A stretch of DNA of 64,000 bases from Dermatophagoides farinae (GCF_024713945.1 NC_134678.1:4836001-4900000); one strand, 5' to 3'. Counted from the first letter of the stretch, positions 1-14,263 are shown. Program-made: numbers and translations. Notes: generated by a model from the sequence alone, not told the origin.

Positions 1-147
1 AATCATAAATCATTGTTTGATTATATAGAATATTTTGAACAAAATGAACGTTTAATTACCGACACTATTATCTATAAGTATATAATGGAAGGTCCTGATG
101 TTACTTTGGTAGACCTCATTGCCAAGTATCCTACCAATATTCACTAA
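1..147 (+). CDS. C-terminal end of an unidentified protein (5' part outside window)
   Basis: Frame 1 is open from the first base and ends at TAA 145-147, giving the last 48 residues of a protein. The tail is mixed polar and hydrophobic (for example YIEYFEQNERLITDTIIYKY) and ends in KYPTNIH. I do not recognise the family. Two AATAAA signals follow at 156-161 and 173-178, which supports a real gene end here. The next gene, SF3B1, starts 300 bases downstream on the same strand. The codon use is ordinary for this window. Confidence 0.6.
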   Translation, partial: NHKSLFDYIEYFEQNERLITDTIIYKYIMEGPDVTLVDLIAKYPTNIH

Positions 148-446
148 ATATTCTTAATAAACTAAATCTTTAAATAAAGTAATTTTAAATTAAATTTATG
201 AAATTGATAATAAAGTCCACAATCAAAGTTGATATTATTACATACTATATGAACAATTCATTTTGCGGCTGATTTTTTGGTTCCCGACTCGCTCGCGTGT
301 GTTTATTTTTGTGATGTGTTTATTATGATTAACTATTAACTATTTTTTATTTTTTGAATCATTTGATTACAATCTGAATCCTCGAATAAAATATTCTCAA
401 CTATTCCACGCAAAATTTTTCCGGGCCATCACCATAATCATTAATA
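148..446 (+). promoter_or_regulatory. 3' UTR of the upstream gene and presumed SF3B1 promoter/5' UTR
   Basis: Short AT-rich spacer between two genes on the same strand. It carries two AATAAA polyadenylation signals (156-161, 173-178), then a segment with higher GC (ggttcccgactcgctcgcgt near 280-300) just before the SF3B1 start. No TATA box is evident. The promoter role is inferred from position only. Confidence 0.4.
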
Positions 447-3400
447 ATGGCGCAACCGGCTCGAACCCGTGAAGGTAAATCCATTTGTCAATCTGATGTA
501 ATCATTTCAAAAAAAATCATTTATTTTTTATCGTTAGAAATCGAACAACAAGTGGTGGAAATTCAAGCAAAAAATGCAGCTTTAGCCGCAGCAAATGGTG
601 AAAATGAAGAAGGTCGAATATCATTGGCTAAGGCCAACATGGATACTGATATTTATGGTGGAACGAATCTAAGCAGTTATCATACATCCATACCGGCCAA
701 TGATGATGCCGAATATGATGTAAGTTTTACTCCATGTATTTATGATGACAAAAAAAACATTTTTTATCGAATACAGGATGAAGATACAGAAAATGCCAAC
801 GGCTCGGCCGATAATGAGGAATATGATGCATATAAGAAAGCGATCAATGCATTTCAGGCGCCAAAAAATTATCTACAGGATGTTGTCGATGATGTGAGTT
901 TATTTATGTGAGTTATAAAATTATTCACATTCTAACATTACTTTTTTCAATAAATTATAGAATCATGATCCATTAGCCGATAGACGTGTACCACGAGTTG
1001 CTGATCGTGAAGATGAATATAGACGTAGATTCCGTAACCGTCAACTATCACCCGAACGTATCGACGTTTTCGCCGAAGGTAAGAATATTCGTTTTTTTAG
1101 AAACTTTTCCGGATACTCCATTCATATATTTATAATGTGTGTTAAAAAGTATGTCCAGAATCATTCGTATGATCACGGCAATTTACTTAAAAATGGTTTG
1201 TGTTGCCGTATGGAAAGAATATTTTTATTCATAAAATTGAAAACATTTTCAAGTTTTTACTAATCGACATCATTACAGGCATTCATTTTATTGAAAAAAT
1301 TGTGAGCGTCAAATAACATGAACGATTAGGCATATATGATTGACATCCATAGTAAGTATTGCTCACACGACCATCATCCGGTCTAATCTACTATCTAATT
1401 CTAGTCTGAAAATATTCTGATTCATTCACTTGGCCATTGTTTGTGATCACATTCATTCACAACAGAGAAATGTAATTGTCGATTATTGTACGACACGAGT
1501 TCAGTGTTCATTTCCCGCAAAAAAACCGCTGCCGATTATTGATTTCTTTATTCACAGTGATCATAAAAATTAATCGATTTTTTCTCTTTAAAATTTTCAT
1601 TTTTTCTATTATCAATCTAGGTGGTAAAACTCCTGATCCTAATGCTCGTACATATAAGATGATTATCAAAGAAACGACGTTAAGCAATGAAGAAGCTGAA
1701 TTAAAAAAGAAATTATTAGAAAAAGCTAAAGCTGGTGAATTGAAACCTACGACCACATCGTCCTCATCTACATCATCATTATCTAGTGGTAACAAACGTA
1801 GACGATGGGACCAACCATCACTAGATTCTGGTGTTGGTTCAGCAACAGATAGTTGCAGTGAATTCTCGGAACCAACAGCAAAAAAATCAGCATGGGATTA
1901 TCATGAAGCTGCTACACCAGCTATACCTGGTCGTTGGGATCAAACACCTGCACATGGAATGGATGGTTCAAAAACACCAGCTCAGTGGGAACCTACGCCT
2001 GTTCATATCGGAAGCAGCATTGGTGGTGCTCAGACGCCAAGCGTAGATTCGATAAACAAATCATCACGACGCAATCGTTGGGATGAAACACCCAAAACGG
2101 AACGTATAGAATCTGGATATTCGAGTTGGGCTGAAACTCCTAAAATCGATCGAATTGAAACGGATGAAGGAATTGAAAGTGAAACTCCTGGATCGTCAAA
2201 ACGGCGATCACGATGGGATGAAACACCTGCATTGATGACACCATCAGGAACTACACCTATCGGCACCAAAGCAATGGCAATGGCAACACCAACTCCTAGC
2301 CATATGGTAGCCATGACACCGGAACAAATGCAAGCATTTCGTTGGGAACGTGAAATTGATGAACGAAATCGAATCTTAACCGATGAAGAATTGGATGCTC
2401 TTCTCCCACCTGGTTATAAAATCTTACCCCCACCTTCTGGTTATCAACCGATTCGTACACCGGCACGGAAGTTGATGGCCACACCAACTCCGATGGTTGG
2501 TGGATTTTTTATGCAAAAAGCCGATGAATTGGGATCAGCAGCCGGCTCCAAAATGATGATGGATCTCGAACCGAAAGGACAGAATCTACCAACGCTCAAG
2601 CCCGATGATTTGCAATATTTTGACAAACTTCTCACGGAAGTTGATGAAGAAACATTGAGTCCAGATGAACAAAAAGAACGAAAAATTATGAAACTTTTGC
2701 TAAAGATTAAGAATGGAACACCACCGATGCGAAAATCTGCCCTACGACAAATCACAGATAAAGCTCGTGAATTCGGTGCAGGTCCATTGTTCAATCAGAT
2801 TCTACCATTATTAATGTCGCCTACGTTAGAAGATCAGGAAAGGCATTTATTAGTCAAAGTTATCGATCGTATCCTTTACAAACTTGATGACCTTGTTCGT
2901 CCTTATGTTCACAAAATTCTTGTCGTTATTGAACCATTATTAATTGATGAAGACTATTATGCCCGTGTTGAAGGTCGTGAAATCATATCGAATCTAGCAA
3001 AAGCTGCCGGTTTGGCAACAATGATATCAACTATGCGTCCTGATATTGAAAACGTAGATGAATACGTTCGGAACACTACGGCCCGAGCGTTTGCAGTAGT
3101 TGCATCTGCATTGGGCATTCCATCATTGTTACCATTCTTGAAAGCTGTTTGTAGAAGTAAAAAATCCTGGCAAGCTCGTCACACTGGTATTAAAATTGTC
3201 CAACAAATTGCCATTCTTATGGGATGTGCTATACTGCCACATCTTCGTAATTTGGTTGAAATTATTGAGCATGGATTGGTTGATGAACAGCAGAAAGTTC
3301 GTACGATCACGGCATTGGCATTGGCCGCGTTGGCTGAAGCTGCAACGCCATATGGTATCGAATCATTCGATTCAGTTCTTAAACCATTATGGAAAGGTAT

Positions 3401-5246
3401 CCGTACACATCGTGGTAAAGGTTTGGCTGCCTTCTTAAAAGCTATTGGCTATCTAATACCATTGATGGATGCTGAATATGCTAATGATTATACACGTGAA
3501 GTAATGTTCATATTGATTCGTGAATTTCAATCACCGGATGAAGAGATGAAAAAAATTGTACTCAAAGTGGTTAAACAATGTTGCGGAACCGATGGTGTTG
3601 AACCGAAATATATCAAAGAAGAGGTTTTGCCACATTTCTTTCGACATTTTTGGAATCATCGTATGGCACTGGATAAACGTAATTATCGACAATTAGTAGA
3701 CACAACCGTAGAGATTGCTAACAAAGTTGAAGCGGCTGAAATTATCACTCGAATTGTTGATGACCTAAAGGATGAGAATGAAGCCTATCGTAAAATGGTT
3801 ATGGAAACTATTGAAAAAATTATGTCTAATCTTGGTGCATCCCAGATCGATTCTCGTCTTGAAGAACAATTGATCGATGGTATTCTTTATTCATTCCAGG
3901 AACAGACCACTGAAGATATGGTCATGTTAAATGGTTTTGGTACTGTTGTGAATACATTAGGCAAACGTGTAAAACCATATCTTCCACAGATTTGTGGTAC
4001 AATTTTATGGCGTTTGAATAATAAATCTGCAAAAGTACGACAACAGGCAGCCGATTTAATATCCAAAATAGCTGTTGTTATGAAAGTGTGTCAGGAGGAG
4101 AAACTAATGAGCCATATGGGTGTTGTACTGTATGAATATCTAGGTGAAGAATATCCCGAAGTATTGGGCTCTATTTTGGGTGCATTAAAAGCCATTGTAA
4201 ATGTTATAGGAATGGAAAAGATGACACCACCGATCAAAGATCTATTACCCAGATTAACACCTATTCTCAAAAATCGTCATGAAAAAGTACAGGAAAATTG
4301 TATCGATCTTGTTGGTCGTATCGCTGATCGTGGAGCTGAATATGTATCGGCTCGTGAATGGATGCGTATCTGTTTCGAACTACTGGAATTACTAAAAGCT
4401 CATAAGAAAGCAATCCGTCGAGCTGCGGTAAATACATTTGGCTACATTGCTAAAGCTATCGGTCCACATGATGTTCTTGCCACATTGTTGAATAATTTAC
4501 GGGTTCAAGAGCGACAAAATCGTGTATGTACAACTGTGGCCATAGCCATCGTAGCTGAAACATGTTCTCCGTTCACTGTTCTTCCGGCTTTAATGAATGA
4601 ATATCGTGTGCCAGAATTAAACGTACAAAATGGCGTACTAAAATCATTTTCGTTTCTGTTTGAATATATTGGTGAAATGGCCAAAGATTATATCTATGCT
4701 GTTACACCATTGCTCGAAGATGCTCTCATGGATCGGTAAGTTTATCAAACAACTGAATCATTGACTTTGACTAACTGGATTTTTTCACATATTTTTATTT
4801 AGTGATTTGGTTCATCGTCAAACGGCCTGTTCTGTCGTTCAGCATATGGCCCTAGGAGTATATGGATTCGGTTGTGAAGATGCGCTCACACACGTGCTGA
4901 ATTATGTTTGGCCAAATATTTTTGAAACATCACCACATTTAGTTCAGGCATTCATGGGCTCAATCGAAGGTCTTCGTGTTGCAATTGGGCCTAATAAAAT
5001 GTTACAATATACATTACAAGTATGTCATTGTTTTTTTCATTAATAATTCGAATCATTAATAATGTTCTTTGTTTTTTCTTTCTTTAGGGCCTATTTCATC
5101 CAGCCAGAAAAGTTCGTGATGTTTATTGGAAAGTATACAATACACTGTATATTGGTGCCCAGGATTCACTTATCGCTGGCTATCCACGTATACCGAATGA
5201 TTCTACAAATAATTATATTCGCTATGAACTCGATTATACTTTATAA
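447..5246 (+). CDS. SF3B1: Splicing factor 3B subunit 1 (SF3b155), complete, 7 exons
   Basis: SF3B1 is the HEAT-repeat scaffold of the SF3b part of U2 snRNP and holds the branch-point helix in the nucleus. Exons: 447-474, 538-719, 777-893, 961-1078, 1621-4735, 4803-5019 and 5088-5246, giving about 1311 residues (human 1304). The first exon encodes only MAQPARTRE and leads into IEQQVVEIQ, matching the family start. The N-terminal third has the RWD/TP repeats ([23 protein letters not shown]) that bind U2AF-like partners and are phosphorylated in other species. From about residue 420 the HEAT array is nearly invariant, including the cancer hot-spot segment DEQQKVRTI. The end is [10 protein letters not shown], as in the family. 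Introns are 57-68 bases except one of 542 bases (1079-1620), which separates the N-terminal exons from the main one. An AATAAA lies at 5394-5399. Confidence 0.98.
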
Positions 5247-6728
5247 TCATATTATTATTATTATTATTCATAAATTGGATCTGATCATCACCTACAACCA
5301 TCATCATCATAAGCACCATCTTCGTTATTTTTTCATATATAAAAAAAAATTTCTTTGCTATGAAATTATTATTTTATTTCTAAGATTAAATTGAATAAAT
5401 AATATCAAAGATAACTGTTTTTCTCTTTCTAACAAAACAAATTATGAATTATTTATTTTTCATTTTTATCCACACAATTGTTCCTTATGATTTTCATTGC
5501 CCTTCATTTGGGAGATTGTCTAATCAATTTTCATGAGTAAAATCAAAACATATTTTTATGGTTATGACATTTTAACTTTCCATTCATTCTTGATTAATGC
5601 AAACAATAAACTCTAGAATTTTGTCCAAAGAAATTTCATTAAGAATTCTACCATAAGTTTTAATTAATGGTATGTGTGAAAAGGAATAAGGAAGGAAAAA
5701 ACCATTTTCGCTGTCCATATATCTCATACTCGCAAGTATTGTAAATAAAGATGTTCCATTTAAAAACAATCTGTAATGATAATGATAAAATTAATGAATC
5801 CTTGCATCCGCCCAAAATATGTTGTGTTTGTCCATGTAAAAGAGTTACAAACTTTTTTTTTGATTACTTTGTTGGTGTTAAAAACTTTTTTTCGTGGACT
5901 ATTATCCCCATTGGGTTTTCCGATACCAATGGCATTGTACTTTTTTTTACTAAGCAATAATTTTTTTTCGTTTTTCACTTGATATGTTTTATTTAGCAAT
6001 AGATTCTTTCTTTCAGAATCTGTGTGATGATTCTTACAGAATGGAACTTGAAATTCTTGAGCTAAATCGTATAAATCTCATATTTTTTTTGGACTGCTAA
6101 TACCACGATATAGTAAAAACAATATAAATTTTTCATTGAGCTAATACTAATTTGGTATCAATAACAACTGAATAGGGTAGATATTGTGATTATAATTAAT
6201 TTAGTTTTTATGTTTATTGGGTGGAATAATCTGAATTCTGTTATTCAATCTATATGCATGGTCAATCCATGTCTGGAACTGGAATTATTGTTATTGTCAT
6301 GAGTTTTTTTTTGTTTTTGTTTTCATATAATGACGAAAATGTCGTTTTTGTTGTAAGACATCTGGCAAATTGAAAATTTATATATTGAAAAACCTTGATT
6401 AGTATTTCCTTGAGATTCTTCAATTGTAATATTTGTTTCCTATAGGATAAAATAATTGAAATGAAATTATTATATTCTATGAGAAATGATCTTTGATGAT
6501 GAACACATTTGAGTGTGAATATAAATTTCAGTTAATCATAAAATGATAAAAACAAAAAAAAAGTTTGTCACTACATTCAAGAAAACAAAACTATTAACGA
6601 CGTTTAAACGGACATGAAAACGATAAAGTCAAACATGAACATTGTGTCAACTTTAAGAAAAGAGGAAAAAAAATTCGTGTAAACATAACAATAAATTAAT
6701 TAATTTATTTAATTATTGATGATCATCG
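5247..6728. other. Convergent intergenic region between SF3B1 and the SLC17 gene
   Basis: About 1.5 kb of AT-rich DNA between the stop codons of two convergent genes. It holds the SF3B1 3' UTR with an AATAAA at 5394-5399 and presumably the 3' UTR of the transporter. Open frames in 5584-5999 are T/A-rich and overlap each other on both strands, with no recognisable protein. I see nothing else in it. Confidence 0.6.
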
Positions 6729-8391
6729 TTATAGTCTCAATGATGATGACGATGATGTTGATAATGGTGATGATGATAATGAATTTTTTGCACTCCATGA
6801 TTGTCGTCGACATGATACAAATAATGTGAATACAATACCACCAGCTATACGTAATGCAGCTGTTATATACAATATGGTCCACCATCCATGTTTGATATGA
6901 TGTGGATTAGAATCTAGTATATATCCAATTATCAATGGACATATGAAACCATTTGTCATACCAATCATATTGAATATTCCGAATATTGTTGCGCTAAATT
7001 CATTAGATAAATCCGAAGGTAATGGAATCAATCCACCGGATTGTACACCATTCAATGTCATCATCAACGTTGCGGCAGCTAAAAATAATCGTTCATCACA
7101 ATTAGCTACAGTAATCAATAAAAGACATATGCCACCACCGAATTGTGTGATTGATTGGCATATTTTTCTCACTGTAGTCTTATCGTATCGTTCGGATTTG
7201 ATGATTTTATCCACAATTAATCCGCTGATTAATAAACTATTAAAAGTAAGCAGAAAAAAATTTGATTGATTTCGATTTTTGAAAACTACTACCATTCACC
7301 AATATTTACCTCGAACATTCACCCATATTCATAAATGCCGTAAATATTCCATTCTTTTCCAAGGGAATCTTTAATACATGATGCATGTAATCGGGAATTT
7401 TTAATATAAAAACTGTCAATGACCATATCATTGTGAAATGGGTGAATGCACCGGCCCAGATTACACGACTACTAATTAATCGAAGCCATGATAGAGATGT
7501 TTGTATTTGTTTTTTTCCCTCAATATTTGCTTGAATGTATTTAAGTTCACTATCGGATATCATCCAATGTAATGATGGATCATCGCGTATAAGAAAGAAA
7601 TATAAAATGCTAAAAGTTGTTATCAATGCTCCTGTTTTGATTATTGATCATTAACACAATTTTTGATGATAAAAAAAAATAAACGAACCTGAAACATAGA
7701 AAACTGAAGGCCAACCACCGGCAAATCCATGACGGCTTAGATAACCGGCTAATGATGATGCTAAGATCGAACCAATATTACCACCAATAAATGACATCGA
7801 ATTGATTGTACTCCGTTCATGATCAGGTATCCAACGTGCTGTCAATGCATAACAAGATGGAAAAATAGTTGCTTGAAATATTCCTAATATAATACGACTT
7901 GTAATCAATAAACCATAATGATTACTAAGCAAAGGTGTCAAAATGTTTATGATTCCGGATATGAATAATCCTAATGAGCATAAAATTCTAGGTCCAAATA
8001 ATTCAGCCAGACGTCCGCTACCGATTTGTAAGGCAAAATATCCATAGAAAAATGCACCCAATATAACACCTTGAGTTTTTTGATTCCAATCAAAACGTTG
8101 AGCAGTTGATGATTGGAAATCCAATGTTGGTGATTGATGAGAAACATTTCCGATATTATCGGGATCTGGACAAACATCGGTAATAAATTCATTTGATTCG
8201 GATTTATTCATCGATACGATATCATTATCACGAGCCATAGCTACGATTGCTGTTGATAGATTGATACGGCCAATATAGGCCATCATAGTTGAACAAAGAC
8301 ATAGTATGGCAATTAAATGTCGTTTACCAAATTGCATGATGATGACGATGATGTTCGATGATTGAATGAATGCAAAAAAAAAATGATCCAA
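6729..8391 (-). CDS. SLC17-family (sialin / Na-phosphate cotransporter-like) MFS transporter
   Basis: A twelve-helix major facilitator that likely moves organic anions or phosphate across a membrane; the substrate cannot be read from the sequence. Exons on the minus strand: 8391-7689, 7631-7310 and 7236-6729, about 510 residues. The N-terminal half has KRHLIAILCLCSTMMAYIGR, INLSTAIVAM and RFDWNQKTQGVILGAFFYGY, the SLC17 pattern of a Trp-Asn/Asp segment followed by KTQG and a Gly-rich second helix. RWIPDHERSTINSMSFIGGN is the conserved loop between helices 4 and 5. The C terminus after the last helix is a Ser-rich tail. Translation may start at 8391 or at the internal Met 8337 (MQFGKRHL); the latter resembles relatives better. 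Introns are 57 and 73 bases. The gene is convergent with SF3B1. Confidence 0.9.
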
Positions 8392-8839
8392 CCATTTTGG
8401 CTGTCATTATAAGAAATCGAATAACATTGATCTAATTTTTAAAAAAAAATTCTAATTTAATAAAAAAAATTTTAACCGGATCGACTTATAATTATTATTG
8501 CCGTTATTATTAATGCTAAGTGATAGAAAATAAATTTTTCATTCCATGATTGTTGTAATCTCGTGATGTGATATGATTATTTGATTATTATGGATAAATT
8601 GGTACATGTCATTCCACTCGAGAGTCATTTGTGACCAAATTATCATCATCATGATCATCTAAATTGATCATTTAAATTTATTTTTGTTTTTTCTCTCTCA
8701 CTCAAACACAGTTAAATTTCCATTTAAATATACCTGGATTGACAAATTTGTGCCAAATTTTTCTATTTGATTCGTTTTGTATCAATTATTTTTTCTTTCG
8801 AGAGGTATCAGAAATTTTGTTTTCCTAAAGATAAAATTA

Positions 8840-8971
8840 CCTTAAAATCGCGACTATAAGACACATCTTATGCAAAAAAGAATGTTGATAAATAGTCTTA
8901 TTTTTAATAGTTACTTTAAGGAAAAAATATCTGCATTTCGATAGTTGCATCTTATAGTCACGATTTTATGG
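8840..8971. mobile_element. Pogo/Tc1-mariner-like MITE with TA target duplication
   Basis: A 132-base element with imperfect terminal inverted repeats of about 28-30 bases. The left arm begins CCTTAAAATCGCGACTATAA; the right arm is its reverse complement with a few mismatches (cttatagtcacgattttatg). Each end is flanked by TA (8838-8839 and 8972-8973), the target duplication of Tc1/mariner-class elements. The interior is short and has no transposase. The motif CTTATAGTC(G/A)CGATTTTA resembles the ends of pogo/Tigger-type elements known in many animals. The arms differ at only a few positions, so the copy is not very old. The class assignment rests on the ends and the TA alone. Confidence 0.7.
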
Positions 8972-11900
8972 TAATTTCTTTCATCATTTTCTTCTTTCCT
9001 TTCAAAACGATCTTTTTTTCTGATAATTGAATTTTTCCCCTTAAAATCGTTTCAGAAATTTACAATGTTCGTTCGATCTTATTATCGAACAAAAGAAAAT
9101 TGTCAATGTCGGTTTGTTTGTGTTTGTCGAAAAAAATAAACGATTTCGGAATTATGGAATTAGCAATGATTCCCTCAAGTGTAAAATTTAGTTTTTACTT
9201 CTTTTTCATAGAAAAACATAAATTTGAATGTTATTGTCATCGTCAATAAGACACTTTTATGGGATTCTAAATCTATTACACGATACTCACGCAGTCCTAT
9301 AAGAATTTTTTTTAAAAAAAGATGGAAAAAATCGAATTTGGCCATTTTCATTATTCGTAAAATGACAAAATGTTCTGGAACAAAGAAAAAAAAAGATTTA
9401 CTTTAATTTATAATGTTTATTTGACCATTACATATGCATACATTTCTTCTCTGATTTATTGCCATTTATAAGCGAAGTATATAAAACAAATTTTTTCTGT
9501 TTAAAATTTCTTTTTCTTGATTATTCTAAATTCAGTTATTTTTCGTTTAGAGAAAAAAGTTTTAAAATTATTTCTGTGTGCATTTTTTCAGAAGCCAGAT
9601 GTTTTATTTGTTATTTTTGTGGTGGTGAATAGGGAATGAATTTTCAGTGAATTAAAGAATAACGTATTATACATGAAAATGGTTCGCTGACGAACAAAAA
9701 TACAAATAGAACAAAACAAAAATCATAATATTCCAAAATATATATTATTTTATTGTTTTCAATTTTTTTGTTTTTGTTTCGTTACAGTCCAACACACACA
9801 CAAGCTGTGGTGGACCTTAAAATTACAAAGTAAAGATTTGATTCTTGTATCTTATTCTGTTGGTGGTATTATATATGCATTCATTATAACAAGAAATTTT
9901 TCACTGTTTTTCACACACAAATTATCACCATTCATCATGTATAACATCATATATATATTGATTATATTATTAAAGTTCACGAATATAAAATAAGTATAGA
10001 AATAATAGTTTTTGTTGAACGTGATATGTGTGATGAGATGAGATTAAGATATGATGAAGTGTTGTTCATATATTGTACTTAATTCTGATATATATCGTGT
10101 ATGACAGATTGTTTCTATTTAGGAAATGTTCTGAAGGGTGAGCGTTCCAAAAAAAAGAAAAACTTCCTATAATCGAATTATCGAATCTATTTTCTGATTT
10201 GATGGATACGAATTAACGGATGTTGATGTGTGTGATGAGATTTTTTTCTTGAGGAAATTTAATTATTATCTTTTTTTTTGTTATGATTATTTGTTTGATC
10301 CAAATTTTTTATAAACCATCATCATCATCAGCATATAAATCTCTTTAATGTCAATATAATTACCGTTTTTGTTTCCCGGTAACCAAGTAGAAAAATTAAA
10401 ATTTTTTCTATTTTGATTTATAAATACCAGAAACAAAGATATCATAATAATCATACCAATACAATCTGATCCTTTTTGGGTTTTATTCATTTTTTTTTGA
10501 GGGGGAGAAGGTTTCCTTGGCCCGATTAACGATCTTTTTGTCATGATACGTTTTGAGTAAAAAAACCAAACAATCTTTATCTAAAAAATCCTGAACAAAA
10601 GTGATTACCCGAAGCAGAGAAAAATTAAGACAGTCTTTCTATATTTCATCAAAATAGCATTCTTTGGTCTTATTGGTGTTAATGCCGGATAATGACGATA
10701 ATTGTCTGTTGTGTTTTTTTTTTTGGTTCATACATTTGTACTAATTGTTTTTTATCGTTTACGAATGTCGTAACAGATTTTGAATCATTCAATTAATTGA
10801 AACGCGAATGGATAACCAAAAAAAAAAATTAATTTCTAACGATTATCACATTAGTGCGTTGGGCTTATTAATGAAACTGACAAAAATGGTCATTACAATT
10901 CTCATCTCATCAAGATTCTTAGCAACGCCATTATCAATGAATTTCAAGATTTAGAATTTTTCTTATGAATTATCATGTTTTTGCATACATGCTAAGTATA
11001 CCACCTCTATCTTCGTGTACTAACTACCACTACTAATAATAATCGAATAAAATTAGAAAAAAATGAAATTTTAACCAGAAAGAAAAGAAAAAAAAATTAA
11101 AGGTCACACAAGTGATGTAATTTTTTTTTTGTTTGAAAATGGATTTTTGTTTCCATTGAATTTTTTGTTTTTGTTACTTCATTTGATCCTTTAATCTTTT
11201 TCTTTTCACATACACAGTGAATTTTTTTTTACCATAAACTTTGACGTTTCTCTCTCTCTTCCCTTTTAGCAGGACGAAATAATTGAAAACATTTTTTTCT
11301 TAGTGAAAAAACAAAAAAAGGAATTTTCTGTCTGTGTATGTGGGTGTATAAGACGGTGAAAAAACGCAAAGATTCCCAAACATTTTCGGCCGTGGACCAG
11401 TGTTGGCAGTAAAATTTTTCCGTGGGCCACTTTATCAAAAAACATAAAAATAATACAAATTAAAGAATGGGCAATTACAGAAAAAGCATTTCGGTCAAAA
11501 GAAATCCAAATTTCAATTGAAATTTTCGTAGAATTATGCAAAAAAAAATTTTAATTTTTCTTACCACTATTTGAGAAGAGCTGATATAATCGGATTTCAA
11601 CTACCTTTTTTTATATTTTTCAGCCTCTGATTATCATCATTTTAATGCAATTTTTATTTTTATTTTTTTTTTGTTTACACAAAAAACGACTGTATGCAAA
11701 ATAAAAATCATATATTGCATAATGAACAAGAGTTGACTTGACTTCCTGAATTCATCAGTACTACGGCAATAATCATCATAAATGCTTTTCATCAGGTATG
11801 GAGATTCATAATGGGTAGCTATTTACAACAAAAAAATTGCATATAAGTTGCCATGATGATAAATTTGGAATTGCTAGATTTTTTTATCATATTCAACGGA

Positions 11901-14263
11901 GAGAGGGAAAGATGCTTTTGGAACAAAAGTGGATTTTTCTTCTCATTCTTTTTCTTAGTTCTTGGCTTGTAGTACAAATATTTACATCAGCGAGAAAAAA
12001 TTGGATAAAAGAGCCACACATAGATACACGGCAAGAATTATTGGCAATAAGTTAATTTTTTTCCTTCGAATCGAATATCATTGCTAACCGTAAAACTTTG
12101 ATGTAAAACGTGAGCGCGCTGGCGATTTATATGAGAAAAAAGAGATTATTTTCTTGTGGAAAAAGTTAAGTTAGAAGCGTCTTATACACGATGTCCAGCG
12201 TATTATATTTACACATCGATTTTGGGGTAGTTCAAATTATATTATTGTTATTTCCATTATATATTTGGCAATGACAAAAGTCTCATGAGAGATATATATC
12301 AAGTATGTAAAAGAGAATCAATCATCCAAATTCTTGAAAAAAGGTGTTACAACAACAGAAAAAATTTTTTTTCTTCATTTCACACTTTTCAATTATTATC
12401 GAGGTTTTGTTTGTACATTCTTAATGCAAAGTAAAAGAGAGAAAAAAAATTGATAAATTCAATACACAAACCTCTTTGAGTGTGTTTATGTGTGTTACGT
12501 ATTACGTATTATCATCATTATTGAAAATTCAATCATTCGAGATGGAAATTTTTGGAAATTGTTTCGCTTTTTTTCACTTCACTAAATGCATCATTAAACT
12601 TGTTGTTTTTGCAGTTGTTGTTGTTGTTGTTGTTGTATGAATCAACATTAAATTTTTTAATAAACAACAACATTCTTTACCATCCGGTTTGTTTGTGTTT
12701 ATAATCGATTCGAATTTAAACCAATTTAAATTTGACTGATTATTATCGAAATATGTAAATATGATGATTGAAAATATTATTTGCAAATGTTATTTTGCGA
12801 TTTGATTTGAATTCTGAATGTCCATTTTCTATGGTTATGCAGAAAACATAGTTAAAGGTTTCATGGTTGCTGCTACTACTGCTGTTACTTGTTATTATAG
12901 CCATTTATATTCTCGAGAATTGAAAGCATTTATTTTCTTTCCATTCATGATTTTGATGATTATGATGAGAAAATTCTTAATGTACCAAGAAAAAAAAAAC
13001 AGAAAATTCTACACCACCAAATGTACTGTGTTTAGTAATATGTTTGGTAAAGATGACAATGATTATTATTATATTATAGTATTATTATAAATGTACTGAG
13101 ATTTCATCATTGAATCTGTTTTTCTTTTCCTATCGAAACGTCTTGTGAATTTTTTATTAGGACAGCTGCCTCCTTTGTTGTCGTAGTCGTCTTCGTCGTC
13201 GTCATCGATGCCATACGCCGATAATGTTTTTCGGTATTATTTTTGATCTTTTTTGATATTTAGATTTTTTTTTCTTTGACTGGTGTTTTTTCCCTTCGTT
13301 TTTTTTCGCATAAAAATAATGTTATTATTATTTTTCCTTTTTTTGGAACAAAAAATTGAGTTGAAATGACGATGAAAATGTTCTAGTTTTCTCCATCGAT
13401 CTATTTGATCACAAAATTTTCCATTTCAAGCTTATTACTAGATGATGACTTTACTTCTTATTACAAACAAATTGTTGAAAGTAAGTATAGAAAGAATATT
13501 AGCCTTTTGCTTGCTATATATAATTGATGAAATCGAAAAGGAAAACCTTTAAAAAAAACGTTAAGATGAAATGTAAAATCCAATTCTGGATTAAAATTCC
13601 AAAAAAATCGATAATTGCTTTTTTCTCGTTTTTTACTTTATTTTGATTATCCAATGTTCCATTATGTTTCAAGGATATGCTCTGGTTTCAATCTTGTATT
13701 TCTTCCAATCATTCAATTCGGATTTAAAACATTAATGATGAAAAAAACATTCGAATTCTTACAATGTTTTTTTTTCTTGGTTTTTGTATTGTCATCATTG
13801 ATTTTAAAACGATTATTTTTTCGGTTTTGGACAAGAAAAAATATCATATTGTGTAAATTTGCGATAAAAAATAAACGAGATAAAAATTCAAAAAGATTTC
13901 CGATGGAATAAAAAAAAACAAGCAAGAATTTTAGATTTAATATTTATCACAAAAAAACTGAACACGTCATATGTGAAAAATATTCTTGATAAACAAGAAT
14001 CCCGTTATCATCATGGCATTCAACATCACATAATTCTGAAAATTGTCAACAACGACGTGACGAAAAGTGAAACTAACGAAACGAAAAAAAAAATTTTCCG
14101 GAAAATCCAAAAAAAAACCGAAAATATTTTCTATTTCAAGAATTCTTAAGCTTTGAGTTTTTCATTTTATTATTATTATTGTTGTTGTTTGCTCAAATCA
14201 TGTGAATTGCTTATTTTTTTTATATTTGCTTATCAAAACATTGAATTTCGTTACTTTACACTT

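Noticed and set aside
1508-2794. Open frames on the minus strand opposite SF3B1
   Set aside because: They are shadows of the strongly conserved plus-strand coding sequence and match no protein.
5584-5999. Several overlapping open frames on both strands after SF3B1
   Set aside because: T/A-run composition, no motif, and they overlap each other in opposite strands in a 3' UTR-like region.
11229-11541. Two overlapping minus-strand frames and a GC-richer string near 11380
   Set aside because: No domain, non-ATG start for one, and the residues reflect A/T runs.
13160-13225. CG-containing cluster that could be a CpG-rich promoter
   Set aside because: It is a degenerate tcg/tct/tcc trinucleotide repeat with no gene start next to it.
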